Assembly: GCF_012641405.1 (NCBI RefSeq)
Contig: NZ_JABAII010000004.1
Location: 434,001-498,000 of the forward strand
Length of the DNA: 64,000 bases
Reading direction: 5' to 3'
Source: Rhizobium sp. P40RR-XXII
GTDB lineage: Bacteria; Pseudomonadota; Alphaproteobacteria; Rhizobiales; Rhizobiaceae
The notes below the pieces were generated by a model. The model was not told the origin of the DNA. It worked only from the letters and a program-made list of their open reading frames with translations, and searched no databases. Both the position numbers and the translations under genes were made by a program. Positions 1 to 9,045 of the stretch are shown here, one piece after another; position 1 is the stretch's first letter, and the number at the start of each line of letters is the position of its first letter.

Positions 1-339
1 GGGGGTTTCGATGACATTGACCGTGTGGCCGGCGAACTCGAACGTATCGCCGTCGGCGACGGCGCGATCGAGGCCGGGAATGGCGACGGCCTCGTTGATC
101 GGACCGATGATCTCGCAGCCGAACTGCTCCTTCAGCGCCAGATTGCCCTCGACGTGATCGGTGTGATGATGGGTCGTCAGAATATGGCTGATCGTCCAGC
201 CGCGCCGCTCGGCCGCCTTCAGGATCGCATTCGCCTCCGGAGCGTCGATCGATGCCGTCAATCCGGTTTCGGGATCGTGGACCAAGACACCGTAATTGTC
301 GGAACGGCAGATAAATATCTCTAATTCCAATGGTTTCAT
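1..339 (-). CDS. gloB: Hydroxyacylglutathione hydrolase (glyoxalase II), 3' end cut by window edge
   Basis: Only the first 113 codons lie in the window; the family is about 255 residues long. The minus-strand reading begins [19 protein letters not shown] and contains the metallo-beta-lactamase zinc motif [10 protein letters not shown], the hallmark of glyoxalase II. The enzyme hydrolyses S-lactoylglutathione to lactate and glutathione, the second step of methylglyoxal detoxification in the cytoplasm. The ATG at 339 follows an AGGACGA ribosome site. It diverges from the methyltransferase gene that starts near 429. The call is firm because both the N-terminal sequence and the metal motif match GloB closely. 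Confidence 0.9.
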   Translation of the reverse strand, partial: MKPLELEIFICRSDNYGVLVHDPETGLTASIDAPEANAILKAAERRGWTISHILTTHHHTDHVEGNLALKEQFGCEIIGPINEAVAIPGLDRAVADGDTFEFAGHTVNVIETP

Positions 340-428
340 GATCAAAATCGTCCTCGTCTTTTCCGTTAGTAAAGAATGTAAGCCGATCGGCCTTGAAGTC
401 CAACGTTCGGCTGATAACATTTGTTTCG

Positions 429-1172
429 ATGCATACCGATATCGTTGATCTCCGCCAGTTTTATCATTCCGAGCTCGGTCGCTTGGCGGAGCAGTCGATT
501 GCCATGGCGCTTTCCTCCATCTGGTCGCGTATGCCGGAGGAACGGCTTGTCGGTCTCGGCTATGCCGTCCCCTACCTCGATCGTTTCCGCGCCGATACCG
601 AGCGCACCTTTGCCTTCATGCCGGCGGGGCAGGGCGCGGTGAACTGGCCGATGGGATCGGCATCATCGACGGCGCTGATCTTCGACGAAGAACTTCCATT
701 GCCCGATAGTTCGATCGACCGCGTATTGATGGTGCATTCGCTGGAATTCGCCGAAAGCCCGCGCGAAACCTTGAAGGAGCTTTGGCGGGTACTGGCGCCG
801 GGCGGGCGGCTTGTGATTGCCGTGCCGAACCGCCGTGGCGTCTGGGCACGAATGGAGCACACGCCGTTCGGCTCCGGCCGGCCCTATTCGCGCGGCCAGC
901 TCACGTCGCTGCTGCGCGAAACCAATTTCACACCGGGTGCGACGGCCGAGGCGCTGTTCTTCCCGCCCTCCAAGCTTCGCGCGGTGCTGCGGTTGCGCCG
1001 CGCTTTCGAGCGGGTCGGCCGTGCCCTTTGGCCCGCTTTCTCCGGCGTCATCATCGTCGAGGCGCAGAAGCGACTCTATCAGGGACTGCCGGTTGCCGTT
1101 CGCGCTTCGCGCCGTGTCTTCGTGCCGGTGCTTGCGCCACGCGGCATACCGACGACGCGCGACGGTCCGTGA
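429..1172 (+). CDS. Class I SAM-dependent methyltransferase, substrate unknown
   Basis: A 248-residue protein with the pattern of a type-11 methyltransferase: a degenerate motif I ([10 protein letters not shown]), an acidic strand region ([11 protein letters not shown]), then [19 protein letters not shown], typical of the post-motif II strand. The C-terminal third, rich in Arg and Leu, may contact the substrate or membrane. The substrate cannot be told from sequence. A TTG at 393 would add 12 residues, but the ATG at 429 fits the conserved part better. It diverges from gloB and precedes hisC by about 100 bases, so it may share their transcription without sharing their pathway. Confidence 0.8.
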   Translation: MHTDIVDLRQFYHSELGRLAEQSIAMALSSIWSRMPEERLVGLGYAVPYLDRFRADTERTFAFMPAGQGAVNWPMGSASSTALIFDEELPLPDSSIDRVLMVHSLEFAESPRETLKELWRVLAPGGRLVIAVPNRRGVWARMEHTPFGSGRPYSRGQLTSLLRETNFTPGATAEALFFPPSKLRAVLRLRRAFERVGRALWPAFSGVIIVEAQKRLYQGLPVAVRASRRVFVPVLAPRGIPTTRDGP

Positions 1173-1273
1173 CGCTTTCGCCGTAGCGTCACACTCGACA
1201 AATTTGTCAATCCGCATTAATGCGACGGGGTGTCATAAACCGGAATTTTCCGGTCTTTCCCAAGGTCGATCCC

Positions 1274-2383
1274 ATGAGCATGGAAATGAGCAAGCCCGTC
1301 CCGCGTCCCGGCACTCTCGATATCGCTGCCTATGTGCCGGGCAAGGAGCATGCGCCGGGCGTTGCGCGCGTGTTCAAGCTCTCCTCCAACGAGACGCCGC
1401 TTGGCGCCAGCCCGAAGGCCATCGAAGCCTTCCGCGGTGCTGCCGGGCATCTGGAGCGCTATCCCGACGGGCAGGCCAAGGAGCTGCGCCAGGCGATCGC
1501 CGACGTCCACGGGCTGAATGTGGCCAATATTCTCTGCGGCAACGGCTCCGACGAATTGCTCAGCCTGCTCTGCCACACCTATCTCGGGGCAGGCGATGAA
1601 GGCGTTATCACAGAGCACGGTTTCCTGGTCTACAAGATCCAGATCATGGCCGCCGGCGCGACGCCGGTGACGGTCAAGGAGAAGGATTGCACCGTCGATG
1701 TCGACGCTATCCTTGCGGCCGTCACGCAGAAGACCAAGATGGTCTTCGTCGCCAATCCGGGCAACCCGACCGGCACCTACGTCCCTGTCAGCGAGATCCG
1801 CCGCCTGCAGGCGAGCCTGCCGAAGCATGTCATCCTCGTGCTCGACGCCGCCTATGCCGAATATGTCCGCCGCAACGACTATGAGGCGGGTCTCGAGCTC
1901 GTTTCGGCCAACCAGAATGTCGTCATGACCCGTACCTTCTCGAAGATCTATGGCCTGGCCGCGCTTCGTATCGGCTGGATGTACGGGCCTGTCGATATCG
2001 TGGATGCTCTCAACCGGGTGCGCATGCCGTTCAACATCAGTGCCGCCGCCATCGCCGCGGGTGCGGCCGCCATCCGTGACCAGGCTTTCACCGAGAAGGC
2101 CGTCGCGCATAACACGCTGTGGCTCGAAAAGATGACGGCGGCACTCGAGGCCCTCGGCCTCAAGGTGACTCCGTCGGTTGCGAATTTCGTTCTGATCCAT
2201 TTCCCCGACAGCGACGGCAAGCGCGCTGTGGAGGCCGATGATTTCCTCACGAGCCGCGGTTACATCGTCCGGGCCGTGCGCGCCTATGGCTTTCCGAATT
2301 CTCTGCGCATGAGCATCGGTACCGAAGAGGCCAATCTCGGCGTTATCGATACTCTGACCGAATTTATGGGACGCAAGGTATGA
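1274..2383 (+). CDS. hisC: Histidinol-phosphate aminotransferase
   Basis: A 369-residue fold-type I PLP aminotransferase. Visible landmarks are the N-terminal [25 protein letters not shown] for substrate and PLP binding, and [16 protein letters not shown] with the Schiff-base lysine at about residue 224. HisC interconverts imidazole-acetol phosphate and histidinol phosphate; rhizobial copies beside tyrC may also act on aromatic keto acids, which is an inference from context. The ATG at 1274 follows AAGG; an upstream ATG at 1220 would add an unlikely 18-residue extension. The stop overlaps the tyrC start by four bases (ATGA), which indicates translational coupling. Confidence 0.92.
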   Translation: MSMEMSKPVPRPGTLDIAAYVPGKEHAPGVARVFKLSSNETPLGASPKAIEAFRGAAGHLERYPDGQAKELRQAIADVHGLNVANILCGNGSDELLSLLCHTYLGAGDEGVITEHGFLVYKIQIMAAGATPVTVKEKDCTVDVDAILAAVTQKTKMVFVANPGNPTGTYVPVSEIRRLQASLPKHVILVLDAAYAEYVRRNDYEAGLELVSANQNVVMTRTFSKIYGLAALRIGWMYGPVDIVDALNRVRMPFNISAAAIAAGAAAIRDQAFTEKAVAHNTLWLEKMTAALEALGLKVTPSVANFVLIHFPDSDGKRAVEADDFLTSRGYIVRAVRAYGFPNSLRMSIGTEEANLGVIDTLTEFMGRKV

Positions 2384-3309
2384 GCACGATCCAGTTCGAC
2401 CGCATCGCGCTGATCGGCATCGGCCTGATCGGTTCTTCCATCGCCTATGACATCAAGCGGCTGGGCCTTGCCAAGGAAGTGGTGATTTCAACGCGCAGCG
2501 CCGAGACACTGAAGCGCGCCCAGGAACTGAAGCTTGGTGATCGCTATACGCCGTCCTCGGCCGAGGCGGCCAAGAAGGCGGATCTCGTCATCGTCTCCGT
2601 GCCTGTCGGAGCCTCGGAGAGCGTTGCCAAGGAAATCGCTGCGCATCTGAAGCCGGGCGCCATCGTCACCGATGTCGGCTCGACCAAGGCTTCGGTCATC
2701 GCGCAGATGCAGCCGCATATGCCCTCCAACGTGCATTTCATTCCGGGCCATCCGTTGGCAGGTACGGAGAAATCCGGGCCGGATGCGGGTTTCCCGGGGC
2801 TGTTCAAGGGACGCTGGTGCATCTTCACGCCGGTTCCCGGTACTGACGAAGCCGCGATCAGGACACTTCGCACCTTTTGGGAAACGCTGGGCTCACGCGT
2901 CGACGAGATGGATCCGGAGCATCATGACAAGGTGCTGGCGATCGTCTCGCACCTGCCGCATCTGATTGCCTACAACATCGTCGGAACCGCCGACGATCTG
3001 GAGACGGTGACCGAATCGGAAGTCATCAAATATTCGGCTTCCGGCTTTCGCGACTTCACGCGCCTTGCCGCGTCCGATCCGACCATGTGGCGCGACGTCT
3101 GCCTGCACAATCGTGATGCCATCCTGGAAATGCTGTCGCGCTTCTCGGAGGATCTGGCATCGCTGCAGCGCGCCATCCGGTGGGGGGACGGCGACAAGAT
3201 CTTCGAACTTTTCACCCGTACGCGCGCCATTCGCCGTTCGATCGTCGAAGCCGGCCAGGATGTCGACGTGCCGGATTTCGGCCGTCATGCGCTGGATGCG
3301 AAGGAATAG
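2380..3309 (+). CDS. tyrC: Prephenate/arogenate (cyclohexadienyl) dehydrogenase
   Basis: A 309-residue enzyme of tyrosine synthesis that oxidatively decarboxylates prephenate or arogenate using NAD(P). The N-terminus holds a Rossmann motif ([14 protein letters not shown]). The mid-region has [15 protein letters not shown] and the C-terminal half has [13 protein letters not shown], both characteristic of TyrA/TyrC dehydrogenases. There is no chorismate mutase or ACT domain. The gene overlaps hisC by ATGA, so the two are probably one operon and HisC may supply aminotransferase activity for the same pathway. Which of prephenate or arogenate is preferred cannot be decided here. Confidence 0.92.
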   Translation: MSTIQFDRIALIGIGLIGSSIAYDIKRLGLAKEVVISTRSAETLKRAQELKLGDRYTPSSAEAAKKADLVIVSVPVGASESVAKEIAAHLKPGAIVTDVGSTKASVIAQMQPHMPSNVHFIPGHPLAGTEKSGPDAGFPGLFKGRWCIFTPVPGTDEAAIRTLRTFWETLGSRVDEMDPEHHDKVLAIVSHLPHLIAYNIVGTADDLETVTESEVIKYSASGFRDFTRLAASDPTMWRDVCLHNRDAILEMLSRFSEDLASLQRAIRWGDGDKIFELFTRTRAIRRSIVEAGQDVDVPDFGRHALDAKE

Positions 3310-3336
3310 GCATCCAGACGCAAGGGAGGGGCGTTC

Positions 3337-3765
3337 ATGATCGTCAGACGCGGGCGCTCCGAAGATTTGCCCTGGCTCTTTGAGCATGATGACGCGAGCG
3401 AGGCTTGGATCAAGCGTTGCATTGAGTTTGGCGAATATTTTGTCGCCGTGCAGAATGGCGAGCTTGTCGGCTTCCTGCGCTTCAGCCGTTTCTGGGGCAA
3501 GATACCCTATATGGATATGATCCGCGTGCTGCCGTCATACCGACGCGAGGGCGTTGGAACGGCTCTGTTCCATGCCTGGGAAAGCGCCATGATCGAAGAG
3601 GGCGCCCAGCATTTGATGACCTCAAGCGAATGGGCGGAAGCTGAACCGCAGGCGTGGCATCGCCGCAACGGCTTCAAGGCAGTGGGCAGCATCGACCTTC
3701 GCATCGTCCAGCCGAGCCCGGAGATATTCTTTGTGAAGGATATCTCCGGCGCAGGTAAGGGATAG
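3337..3765 (+). CDS. GNAT-family N-acetyltransferase
   Basis: A 142-residue single-domain GNAT protein. The acetyl-CoA pyrophosphate loop is visible as RVLPSYRREGVGTALF, and the C-terminal strand region WHRRNGFKAVGSIDL is typical. A GGGAGGGG ribosome site precedes the ATG. It lies 27 bases after tyrC on the same strand and may be co-transcribed, but the acceptor substrate is unknown. It converges with the DUF2125 gene with only four bases between the stops. Confidence 0.8.
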   Translation: MIVRRGRSEDLPWLFEHDDASEAWIKRCIEFGEYFVAVQNGELVGFLRFSRFWGKIPYMDMIRVLPSYRREGVGTALFHAWESAMIEEGAQHLMTSSEWAEAEPQAWHRRNGFKAVGSIDLRIVQPSPEIFFVKDISGAGKG

Positions 3766-3769
3766 CGCC

Positions 3770-4783
3770 TCAGATCGGCGGAATCTTGCCGAGCGGAATG
3801 AAGCCGCTGAGCGAGAGGCGGCCGCGATCGGCGGTGAGATCAACGGAGACCTTGTCGGCACCGTTGGCAAGCGCCTTCAGCATCTTCGTCGCCGTCTTGA
3901 TGATGTTCTTGGCAGCGGGGAGCGCCGCGGTCAGGCTATCGCCCCACGGGCCGATCTGATTGATCTCCAGCTTGAACTGGCCGGACAGGAAGCCTTCGTC
4001 GTCGAAATTGAAGGGGCCTGAAAGCGTCATGATGCGGCCGTCGCCAATATCGATGACCGCCTGATGCAGCACGCCCGCAGTGCCGCGAAGCCCCTCCCGG
4101 TCGCTGCCGTCGAGCAGGCCGGCCTTACCTGATAGCGTCACGTTGGCGCTCGTCGATGCGGTCGGCAGGGTCTGCGGAAAGTCCTTGATGACGGCATTGG
4201 CGTTTTCGACGCCGATGGCGAAATCCAGATCGCCGCCGTTCTGGCTGGCATGCATCTCGGTATGGGCGGCGGTGACATTCACGCTCTGCCCGGTGAAGGA
4301 GGAGACGATACCGGCCTTCAACCCTTCGATGACGGTCTGGGTTTGCCCGACGCCGCGGCCTTTGGCGACGAGGTTCGATTGCAGGTCGGTCCATTCCGCC
4401 GAAACGGTCAGGCCGGCGGTCGTGCGCAATTCGGCGGGAGATTTCAGGCTCCAGCTGACATGGTTGGGCTGGAAGACCGGTCCCGATGCGCTGAGCGCAT
4501 GGAAATTGGCCGAAACGCCCCGCGTCTGATTGTCGACCGTCACCGTGTCGCAGGTCAGACCGATGGAGAAGGGGAAGCCGTTGAAGGCCATGTTTTCGCA
4601 TTTGCCGGCAACGCCGGCGCTGTTCTGTTGGCCGAGCGCCTTCAGGACATTGGCCCTGACGAAACCGGTCGCATAGTACCAGCCGCCGGTGTAGAGGCCG
4701 GCCAGCACCACCACCAGCCCCAGCAGGATAAGCCACAGACGCTTGCCTCGACCGGTCGTTACGCTCTGGCTTGACGCTGCCAT
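3770..4783 (-). CDS. DUF2125 family membrane-anchored periplasmic protein
   Basis: A 337-residue protein with one N-terminal membrane anchor at about residues 16-36 (LWLILLGLVVVLAGLYTGGW), followed by a long beta-rich region predicted to sit in the periplasm. The sequence, including GFPFSIGLTCDTV and repeated short strands, matches DUF2125, an alphaproteobacterial family of unknown function. The ATG at 4783 has GGAG at a good distance; the TTG at 4795 is less likely. The gene diverges from a ChaC-like gene that starts only about 50 bases away, so their promoters must be close or overlapping. Confidence 0.8.
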   Translation of the reverse strand: MAASSQSVTTGRGKRLWLILLGLVVVLAGLYTGGWYYATGFVRANVLKALGQQNSAGVAGKCENMAFNGFPFSIGLTCDTVTVDNQTRGVSANFHALSASGPVFQPNHVSWSLKSPAELRTTAGLTVSAEWTDLQSNLVAKGRGVGQTQTVIEGLKAGIVSSFTGQSVNVTAAHTEMHASQNGGDLDFAIGVENANAVIKDFPQTLPTASTSANVTLSGKAGLLDGSDREGLRGTAGVLHQAVIDIGDGRIMTLSGPFNFDDEGFLSGQFKLEINQIGPWGDSLTAALPAAKNIIKTATKMLKALANGADKVSVDLTADRGRLSLSGFIPLGKIPPI

Positions 4784-4833
4784 GTTGTTCTCCAATGGTT
4801 GGACTGAAGCTTCACAGTGATTTGGCGTTGGAT

Positions 4834-5367
4834 ATGGACGAATTTTGGGTGTTTGGCTACGGATCCCTCATGTGGAATCCGGGCTTTGGTTATGACGCGC
4901 GGGCCGAGGCCCTTATTTTCGGTTATCGTCGCTCGCTCTGCGTCCGTTCCTGGGTCCATCGCGGCACAGAGGCGAGCCCCGGCCTGGTCCTCGGCCTCGA
5001 TCGCGGCGGTTCCTGCCGCGGCATGGCCTTCCGTGTCCCGACCTCTGATTGGGACGAGGTGCTGGCCTATCTGCGCGAGCGCGAACTCGTCACCAACGTC
5101 TATCTCGAAAAGACGCTGCCGATCCGGCTCGCCGACGGACGGCGCGTCATCGCCGTCACCTATGTCGTCGACCGCGCGCACAGGCAATATGCCGGCGCAT
5201 TGGATGCGGTCGAGGCGGCCCATGTGGTGGAAGCCGCCAGCGGGCGCTCCGGGCCGAACGATGCCTATGTCTTCAATACGCTGACGCATCTGCGCGACAT
5301 GGGCATCCGCGATCACTGGCTTGAACATGTCGTTGCGGAAGTGGAGCGGATGCGAAAAGCTTCCTAG
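4834..5367 (+). CDS. ChaC-like gamma-glutamylcyclotransferase
   Basis: A 177-residue protein starting MDEFWVFGYGSLMWNPGF. FGYGSLMW is the substrate-binding loop of the ChaC/GGCT family, which cleaves glutathione or gamma-glutamyl peptides to 5-oxoproline in the cytoplasm. The conserved glutamate probably lies in RERELVTNVYLE at about residue 80. The ATG at 4834 was chosen because the family begins immediately before the FGYGSL loop; upstream in-frame ATGs at 4771 and 4795 lie inside the divergent DUF2125 gene or its leader. With gloB, grxC and a GST it is one of several glutathione-related genes in the window, though they are not clustered. Confidence 0.88.
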   Translation: MDEFWVFGYGSLMWNPGFGYDARAEALIFGYRRSLCVRSWVHRGTEASPGLVLGLDRGGSCRGMAFRVPTSDWDEVLAYLRERELVTNVYLEKTLPIRLADGRRVIAVTYVVDRAHRQYAGALDAVEAAHVVEAASGRSGPNDAYVFNTLTHLRDMGIRDHWLEHVVAEVERMRKAS

Positions 5368-5399
5368 CCATGTCTTCCCTCGCGAGCCATCGCGGTAGC

Positions 5400-6203
5400 T
5401 CAAACCGCTGCGGTCACCTGCTTTGCCTTGCCGAGTTCCGCCAGGCGCTGGGCCGCGGTTGGCGGAATGGGGAGATGCGGGTTTTCGGCGATCGTTTCGA
5501 CCAGCAGTTCGTCGCTCGCCTTTTCAGTTTCTTCCATCAAACGCGCGAAAAAGGCATCCGGATCCAATCCGGGCTCGATCGGCGGCAGGATGCGCACCTT
5601 GAAGTGGCCCGGATATTTGCGGAAGGTCCGGCGCGGCCAGAACAGGCCGGGATGCATGGCAACGGCGACGACGGGTATTCCAAGGTCGCGATACATGCGG
5701 GCGATGCCGTATTTGTAGACGGGCTCGGCGCCCGGCGCCCGGCGGGTTCCCTCGGGATAGATGATGAGCTGGCGGCCGGTGGCGAGCTCTTCACGGGTGC
5801 GCTTCAAGACGTCGAACATCACCTTGCCGCGCGCGCTGCGATCCACCGGGATCATGCGCTGCTTCTTCGCATACCAGCCGAAGAGCGGAATCCACATCAG
5901 CTCGCGCTTCAGGATATAGACCGGATCGTCGAGATAGGGCAGCAGCGCAAAGGTATCCCAGAAGGACTGGTGCTTGGGCGCAAAGATATAGCTGCCCTTC
6001 GGAATGTTCTCCAGGCCCTCGATCTCGAAGGTGGTGCCGACGATCTTTTCCATCAGCCATGTGCTCGATTGCGCCCATGCCTTGGGAATTGCGTAGGCCG
6101 CCTTGCGCGGCATCAGGAAATAGAACGGCGTCAGCACGATCATGCGAATGATCAGATTGGCATAGAAGACGGTATTGAACAGGACCGAACGCAAGATAAT
6201 CAT
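5400..6203 (-). CDS. plsC: 1-acyl-sn-glycerol-3-phosphate acyltransferase
   Basis: A 267-residue inner-membrane acyltransferase that adds the second acyl chain to lysophosphatidic acid in phospholipid synthesis. The catalytic HX4D motif is seen as HQSFWD (His78, Asp83) and the substrate-binding EGTR at residues 151-154. A hydrophobic N-terminal segment (about residues 8-31) anchors it. The ATG at 6203 is preferred over 6239, which would add 12 residues with no hydrophobic role. It is the last gene of a minus-strand series ftsE-ftsX-ydcF-like-plsC, with a 141-base gap to the gene before it. Confidence 0.9.
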   Translation of the reverse strand: MIILRSVLFNTVFYANLIIRMIVLTPFYFLMPRKAAYAIPKAWAQSSTWLMEKIVGTTFEIEGLENIPKGSYIFAPKHQSFWDTFALLPYLDDPVYILKRELMWIPLFGWYAKKQRMIPVDRSARGKVMFDVLKRTREELATGRQLIIYPEGTRRAPGAEPVYKYGIARMYRDLGIPVVAVAMHPGLFWPRRTFRKYPGHFKVRILPPIEPGLDPDAFFARLMEETEKASDELLVETIAENPHLPIPPTAAQRLAELGKAKQVTAAV

Positions 6204-6344
6204 CGAGGCTTTCCCAGCGCACCGGCTTGGCACCGGCATTCGAAGGTCTGCCTACACGATTACGGCGTCAATAAAAAGTCGGTGCTTAGTTTCGCGCCTT
6301 AAAGCGTGTTGCGATCTTTCAGGCGGGTCTGACTGATCCAGACC

Positions 6345-7067
6345 TTAGTCGTCGTCATCGAGCGGTTGGCGTGACCGCAAGCCGACCGGGCGTCCGAGGC
6401 CCGTGATGTTGCGGGCTCCGGCGAGCAGCACCTTGGCATATTCGGCGATCATCGTGCGCAGCGCATTCGGATCCGTGAACCAGTTCTTGGTCTTGAGATC
6501 GGAGTTGACCACCGGATAGGCGATGAAATCGGTCGACGGATCGACATATTTCAGCTCCGCGAGGCTGCGCGGCATGTGGTAGTTGTTCGTCACCACAAGA
6601 ACGCTTTTATAACCCCTGGCATGAATCCATTTTGCCGCTTCGCGCGCATTGCCGATGGTATCGAGGGCATCATAGCCGATATCGACGCAGCAGTTGAACA
6701 GGTTGACGGAGCTTTGCGTCAGCTTGCGGATCTGCGACGGCGTCGTGGTCGGATGCGCGCCCGATATCAGCAGCCGGTTGCCCGCGCCGGTGCGCAGCAA
6801 TTCCACGGCCTGATCGATCCGTTGATAGCCGCCGGTCAGCACGACGATGGCATCGGCCTTCGGATCCGGCGGCGGCCTCAGGGTGGTGATCGAATCGGCG
6901 AAATGCAGGAACCCGCCGAAAACGATGGCGACGAGGAAAATGAAAGCAAAGCCGCCCCAGCGTAGGAGACGGCGAACCAAGCTGCGTCGCACAGGCCTAC
7001 CGCTGCGGGATTGCTCCTGCAACGGCTGCGAACTCACGGTCTTGCGAGTCGTCAGATCCATGCTCAT
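6345..7067 (-). CDS. YdcF family (DUF218) membrane protein
   Basis: A 240-residue protein with a basic N-terminus, one membrane span at about residues 38-54, and a periplasmic DUF218 domain. The domain shows AIVVLTGGYQRIDQAVELL near its start and VVTNNYHMPRSLAEL near its end, both typical of YdcF/SanA-like proteins. The biochemical role of the family is unsettled; links to envelope integrity are known for relatives such as SanA and ElyC. It lies between ftsX and plsC on the same strand, which supports an envelope role by context only. Confidence 0.85.
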   Translation of the reverse strand: MSMDLTTRKTVSSQPLQEQSRSGRPVRRSLVRRLLRWGGFAFIFLVAIVFGGFLHFADSITTLRPPPDPKADAIVVLTGGYQRIDQAVELLRTGAGNRLLISGAHPTTTPSQIRKLTQSSVNLFNCCVDIGYDALDTIGNAREAAKWIHARGYKSVLVVTNNYHMPRSLAELKYVDPSTDFIAYPVVNSDLKTKNWFTDPNALRTMIAEYAKVLLAGARNITGLGRPVGLRSRQPLDDDD

Positions 7068-7136
7068 GATTCGGTACTATACGCCAATTGCGGCAAGGAA
7101 CGGGCTGGCGAATGGTAAAAAAACACCGCCAAAGCG

Positions 7137-8183
7137 TCAATTCTGGACACTATCCGTCCTTCCGGGGTCGGAACGGATCAAATCGATTTCGTAGATCGTG
7201 CGCATGACGGTGAAACGTGCGGTCAGCGTCGTCAGCAATGCGATGATGATCATGGTGGCGAGAATGCCGATGTAGCCAAGCGCACCGACGGAGAACGTCC
7301 CGAAAAGCGCGGTCGCCTGATCGGTCTGCGGCGTGGCTATGGTATGGCTCTGCAGGAGGCCGGCGGTGGCAAAGAACAGGGCGGCGAGCGCGCTGCCGGC
7401 CGCAGACCCTTTCAGGCTGATCTTCAGGAAATGCTTCTGGAATTCGTTGGCGACGAAGGTGCTTTCGGCGCCGACGAAATGCAGCACTTCGACGATGTGG
7501 CGATTGCCTGACAGCGCGCCGCGCGTGGCGAAGACCACCGTCAGCACCATGGCGGTGAAGACCAGCAGCAGAACGCCAGTGCCGATGAGGACGGTCGTAT
7601 GCGCCATGGACACCAGCCGGTCGACCCAGGTGCGATGGTCATCCAGAGTCGCCTGCGGGATCTGTGCCTTGAGCAGGCTGCGCATCGCCTCGAAATCAGG
7701 AGGATGCGTCTCGTCGATGGTGATGATGACGAGGCGTGGAACGGGCAGTTCCTTGATATCGAGACCGGCGCCGAGCCACGGCTCGAGTAGGCGCGCCGTT
7801 GCCGCCTCGTCGACGATCTGGCCAGACTTCGTGCCGACGAAGCTCAGCGCGATATCGCGGGCGTTTGCTAGCGTCTTTTCCATGTCGAGATTGTCGTCCG
7901 GCTTGATCTGGATGGTGATCTCGCGGGAAATCTGGCTCTCCCAGCTTGCCGCCGTCGAGCGCACCATGCTGACGGCGCCGAGCGTCAGGCAGGCAAGAAA
8001 GGCCATAATGGCGATGACAACGATCAGCGCGTTGCCCTGAATATTGGAGGACGGCACGATCGGTCCGGTCGGGCGCACGCGCATCTCCGGACGCTTGCGT
8101 TCCACAGGCGGTGTGCCGGGCGCTTGCCGCGTCTGCGGAGCGCTGGTGCCTTGCGCTTTTCTACGGGGAGCGGGCTCAGTCAT
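7137..8183 (-). CDS. ftsX: Cell division protein FtsX (ABC-type permease)
   Basis: A 348-residue membrane protein. It has a long proline- and arginine-rich cytoplasmic N-terminus, a first membrane span at about residues 50-73, a large periplasmic loop, and three C-terminal spans, which is the FtsX topology. FtsEX regulates periplasmic amidase or endopeptidase activity at the division septum. Its start overlaps the end of ftsE by eight bases, so the two are translationally coupled as in most bacteria. Sequence divergence within FtsX is normal, and the call rests equally on topology and on ftsE next to it. Confidence 0.9.
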   Translation of the reverse strand: MTEPAPRRKAQGTSAPQTRQAPGTPPVERKRPEMRVRPTGPIVPSSNIQGNALIVVIAIMAFLACLTLGAVSMVRSTAASWESQISREITIQIKPDDNLDMEKTLANARDIALSFVGTKSGQIVDEAATARLLEPWLGAGLDIKELPVPRLVIITIDETHPPDFEAMRSLLKAQIPQATLDDHRTWVDRLVSMAHTTVLIGTGVLLLVFTAMVLTVVFATRGALSGNRHIVEVLHFVGAESTFVANEFQKHFLKISLKGSAAGSALAALFFATAGLLQSHTIATPQTDQATALFGTFSVGALGYIGILATMIIIALLTTLTARFTVMRTIYEIDLIRSDPGRTDSVQN

Positions 8184-8835
8184 AGATATCGAGATGCCCC
8201 CCCGATAGGATCATGCGCCTGGCCTCGATCTGATCCATCAGGGCGAGATCGTGCGTGGCAATGACGACGGCGGTGCCGAGGCGGTTAAGCTCCAGAAACA
8301 GGTTGAGCAGGCGGCGCGCCATCGGCGGGTCGACATTGCCCGTGGGTTCGTCGGCGAGCAGGATTTCCGGGCGGTCGATGAGGGCGCGCGCGATCGCTGC
8401 GCGCTGTTTCTCACCGCCCGACAGAACCGGCGGCAGCACATTGATGCGCTCGCCCAAGCCGACCCATTTCAGCAGTTCCAATACGTCGGTGCGATAGGAG
8501 CTTTCATCCTTGCCGCGCACGCGCAGGGGCAGGGCGACGTTTTCATAGGTTGTGAGATGTTCCAGCAGCCGGAAATCCTGAAAGACGATACCGACACGAC
8601 GGCGCAGCAGCGGCAATTCACTGCGCGGGATCGAGGAAATCTCCCGGTCGAACATGCGGATCAGGCCACGCGTCGGCTGCAGCGACATGAAGAGCAGCCG
8701 CAGCAGGGTCGTCTTGCCGGCGCCGGAGGGGCCGGTCAGGAACTGGAACGATTTCTTCGGTATGTCGAAGCTCAGGTCGCGGAGGATTTCCGGACCCATG
8801 CCGTAGCGCAAACCGACGTTCTCAAAGTGAATCAA
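8176..8835 (-). CDS. ftsE: Cell division ATP-binding protein FtsE
   Basis: A 219-residue ABC ATPase. Walker A is GPSGAGKT (residues 35-42), the signature is LSGGEKQRAAIARAL, and Walker B with the catalytic glutamate is ILLADEPTGNVD. FtsE partners FtsX in the inner membrane and drives septal cell-wall hydrolysis. The gene heads a minus-strand group with ftsX, the YdcF-like gene and plsC. The 210-base upstream region carries TTAA-rich motifs resembling CtrA boxes (see separate entry). Confidence 0.95.
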   Translation of the reverse strand: MIHFENVGLRYGMGPEILRDLSFDIPKKSFQFLTGPSGAGKTTLLRLLFMSLQPTRGLIRMFDREISSIPRSELPLLRRRVGIVFQDFRLLEHLTTYENVALPLRVRGKDESSYRTDVLELLKWVGLGERINVLPPVLSGGEKQRAAIARALIDRPEILLADEPTGNVDPPMARRLLNLFLELNRLGTAVVIATHDLALMDQIEARRMILSGGHLDIYD

Positions 8836-8876
8836 CGGGCAGTCCAGTCTTCCGCAGGGTTCAATCAGGCGACTTG

Positions 8877-8959
8877 TTAACCAACGGCGTTAACAGCCGG
8901 TAAACTTTTCTGGAAAGGCGCCCTATTCATGGCGATCTTTGCGAAGCATTAACCATTAA
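8877..8959. promoter_or_regulatory. TTAA-rich motifs resembling CtrA boxes upstream of ftsE
   Basis: In the divergent region between ftsE and the gene at 9046, TTAA stands at 8877 and 8890. The second is followed after seven bases by TAAA (8901), close to the CtrA pattern TTAA-N7-TTAA. A further TTAACCATTAA lies at 8949-8959 and contains TTAACCAT, the known alternative CtrA site form. CtrA control of division genes is established in Alphaproteobacteria; binding here is inferred from sequence alone. Confidence 0.35.
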
Positions 8960-9045
8960 AATTTACGACTGGGCCGGATTCGTTTCAATGCCCAGATTGG
9001 TAATGGGCGTCGAAACCATGTGGATCACCGCAAAGGGAGGTCATC

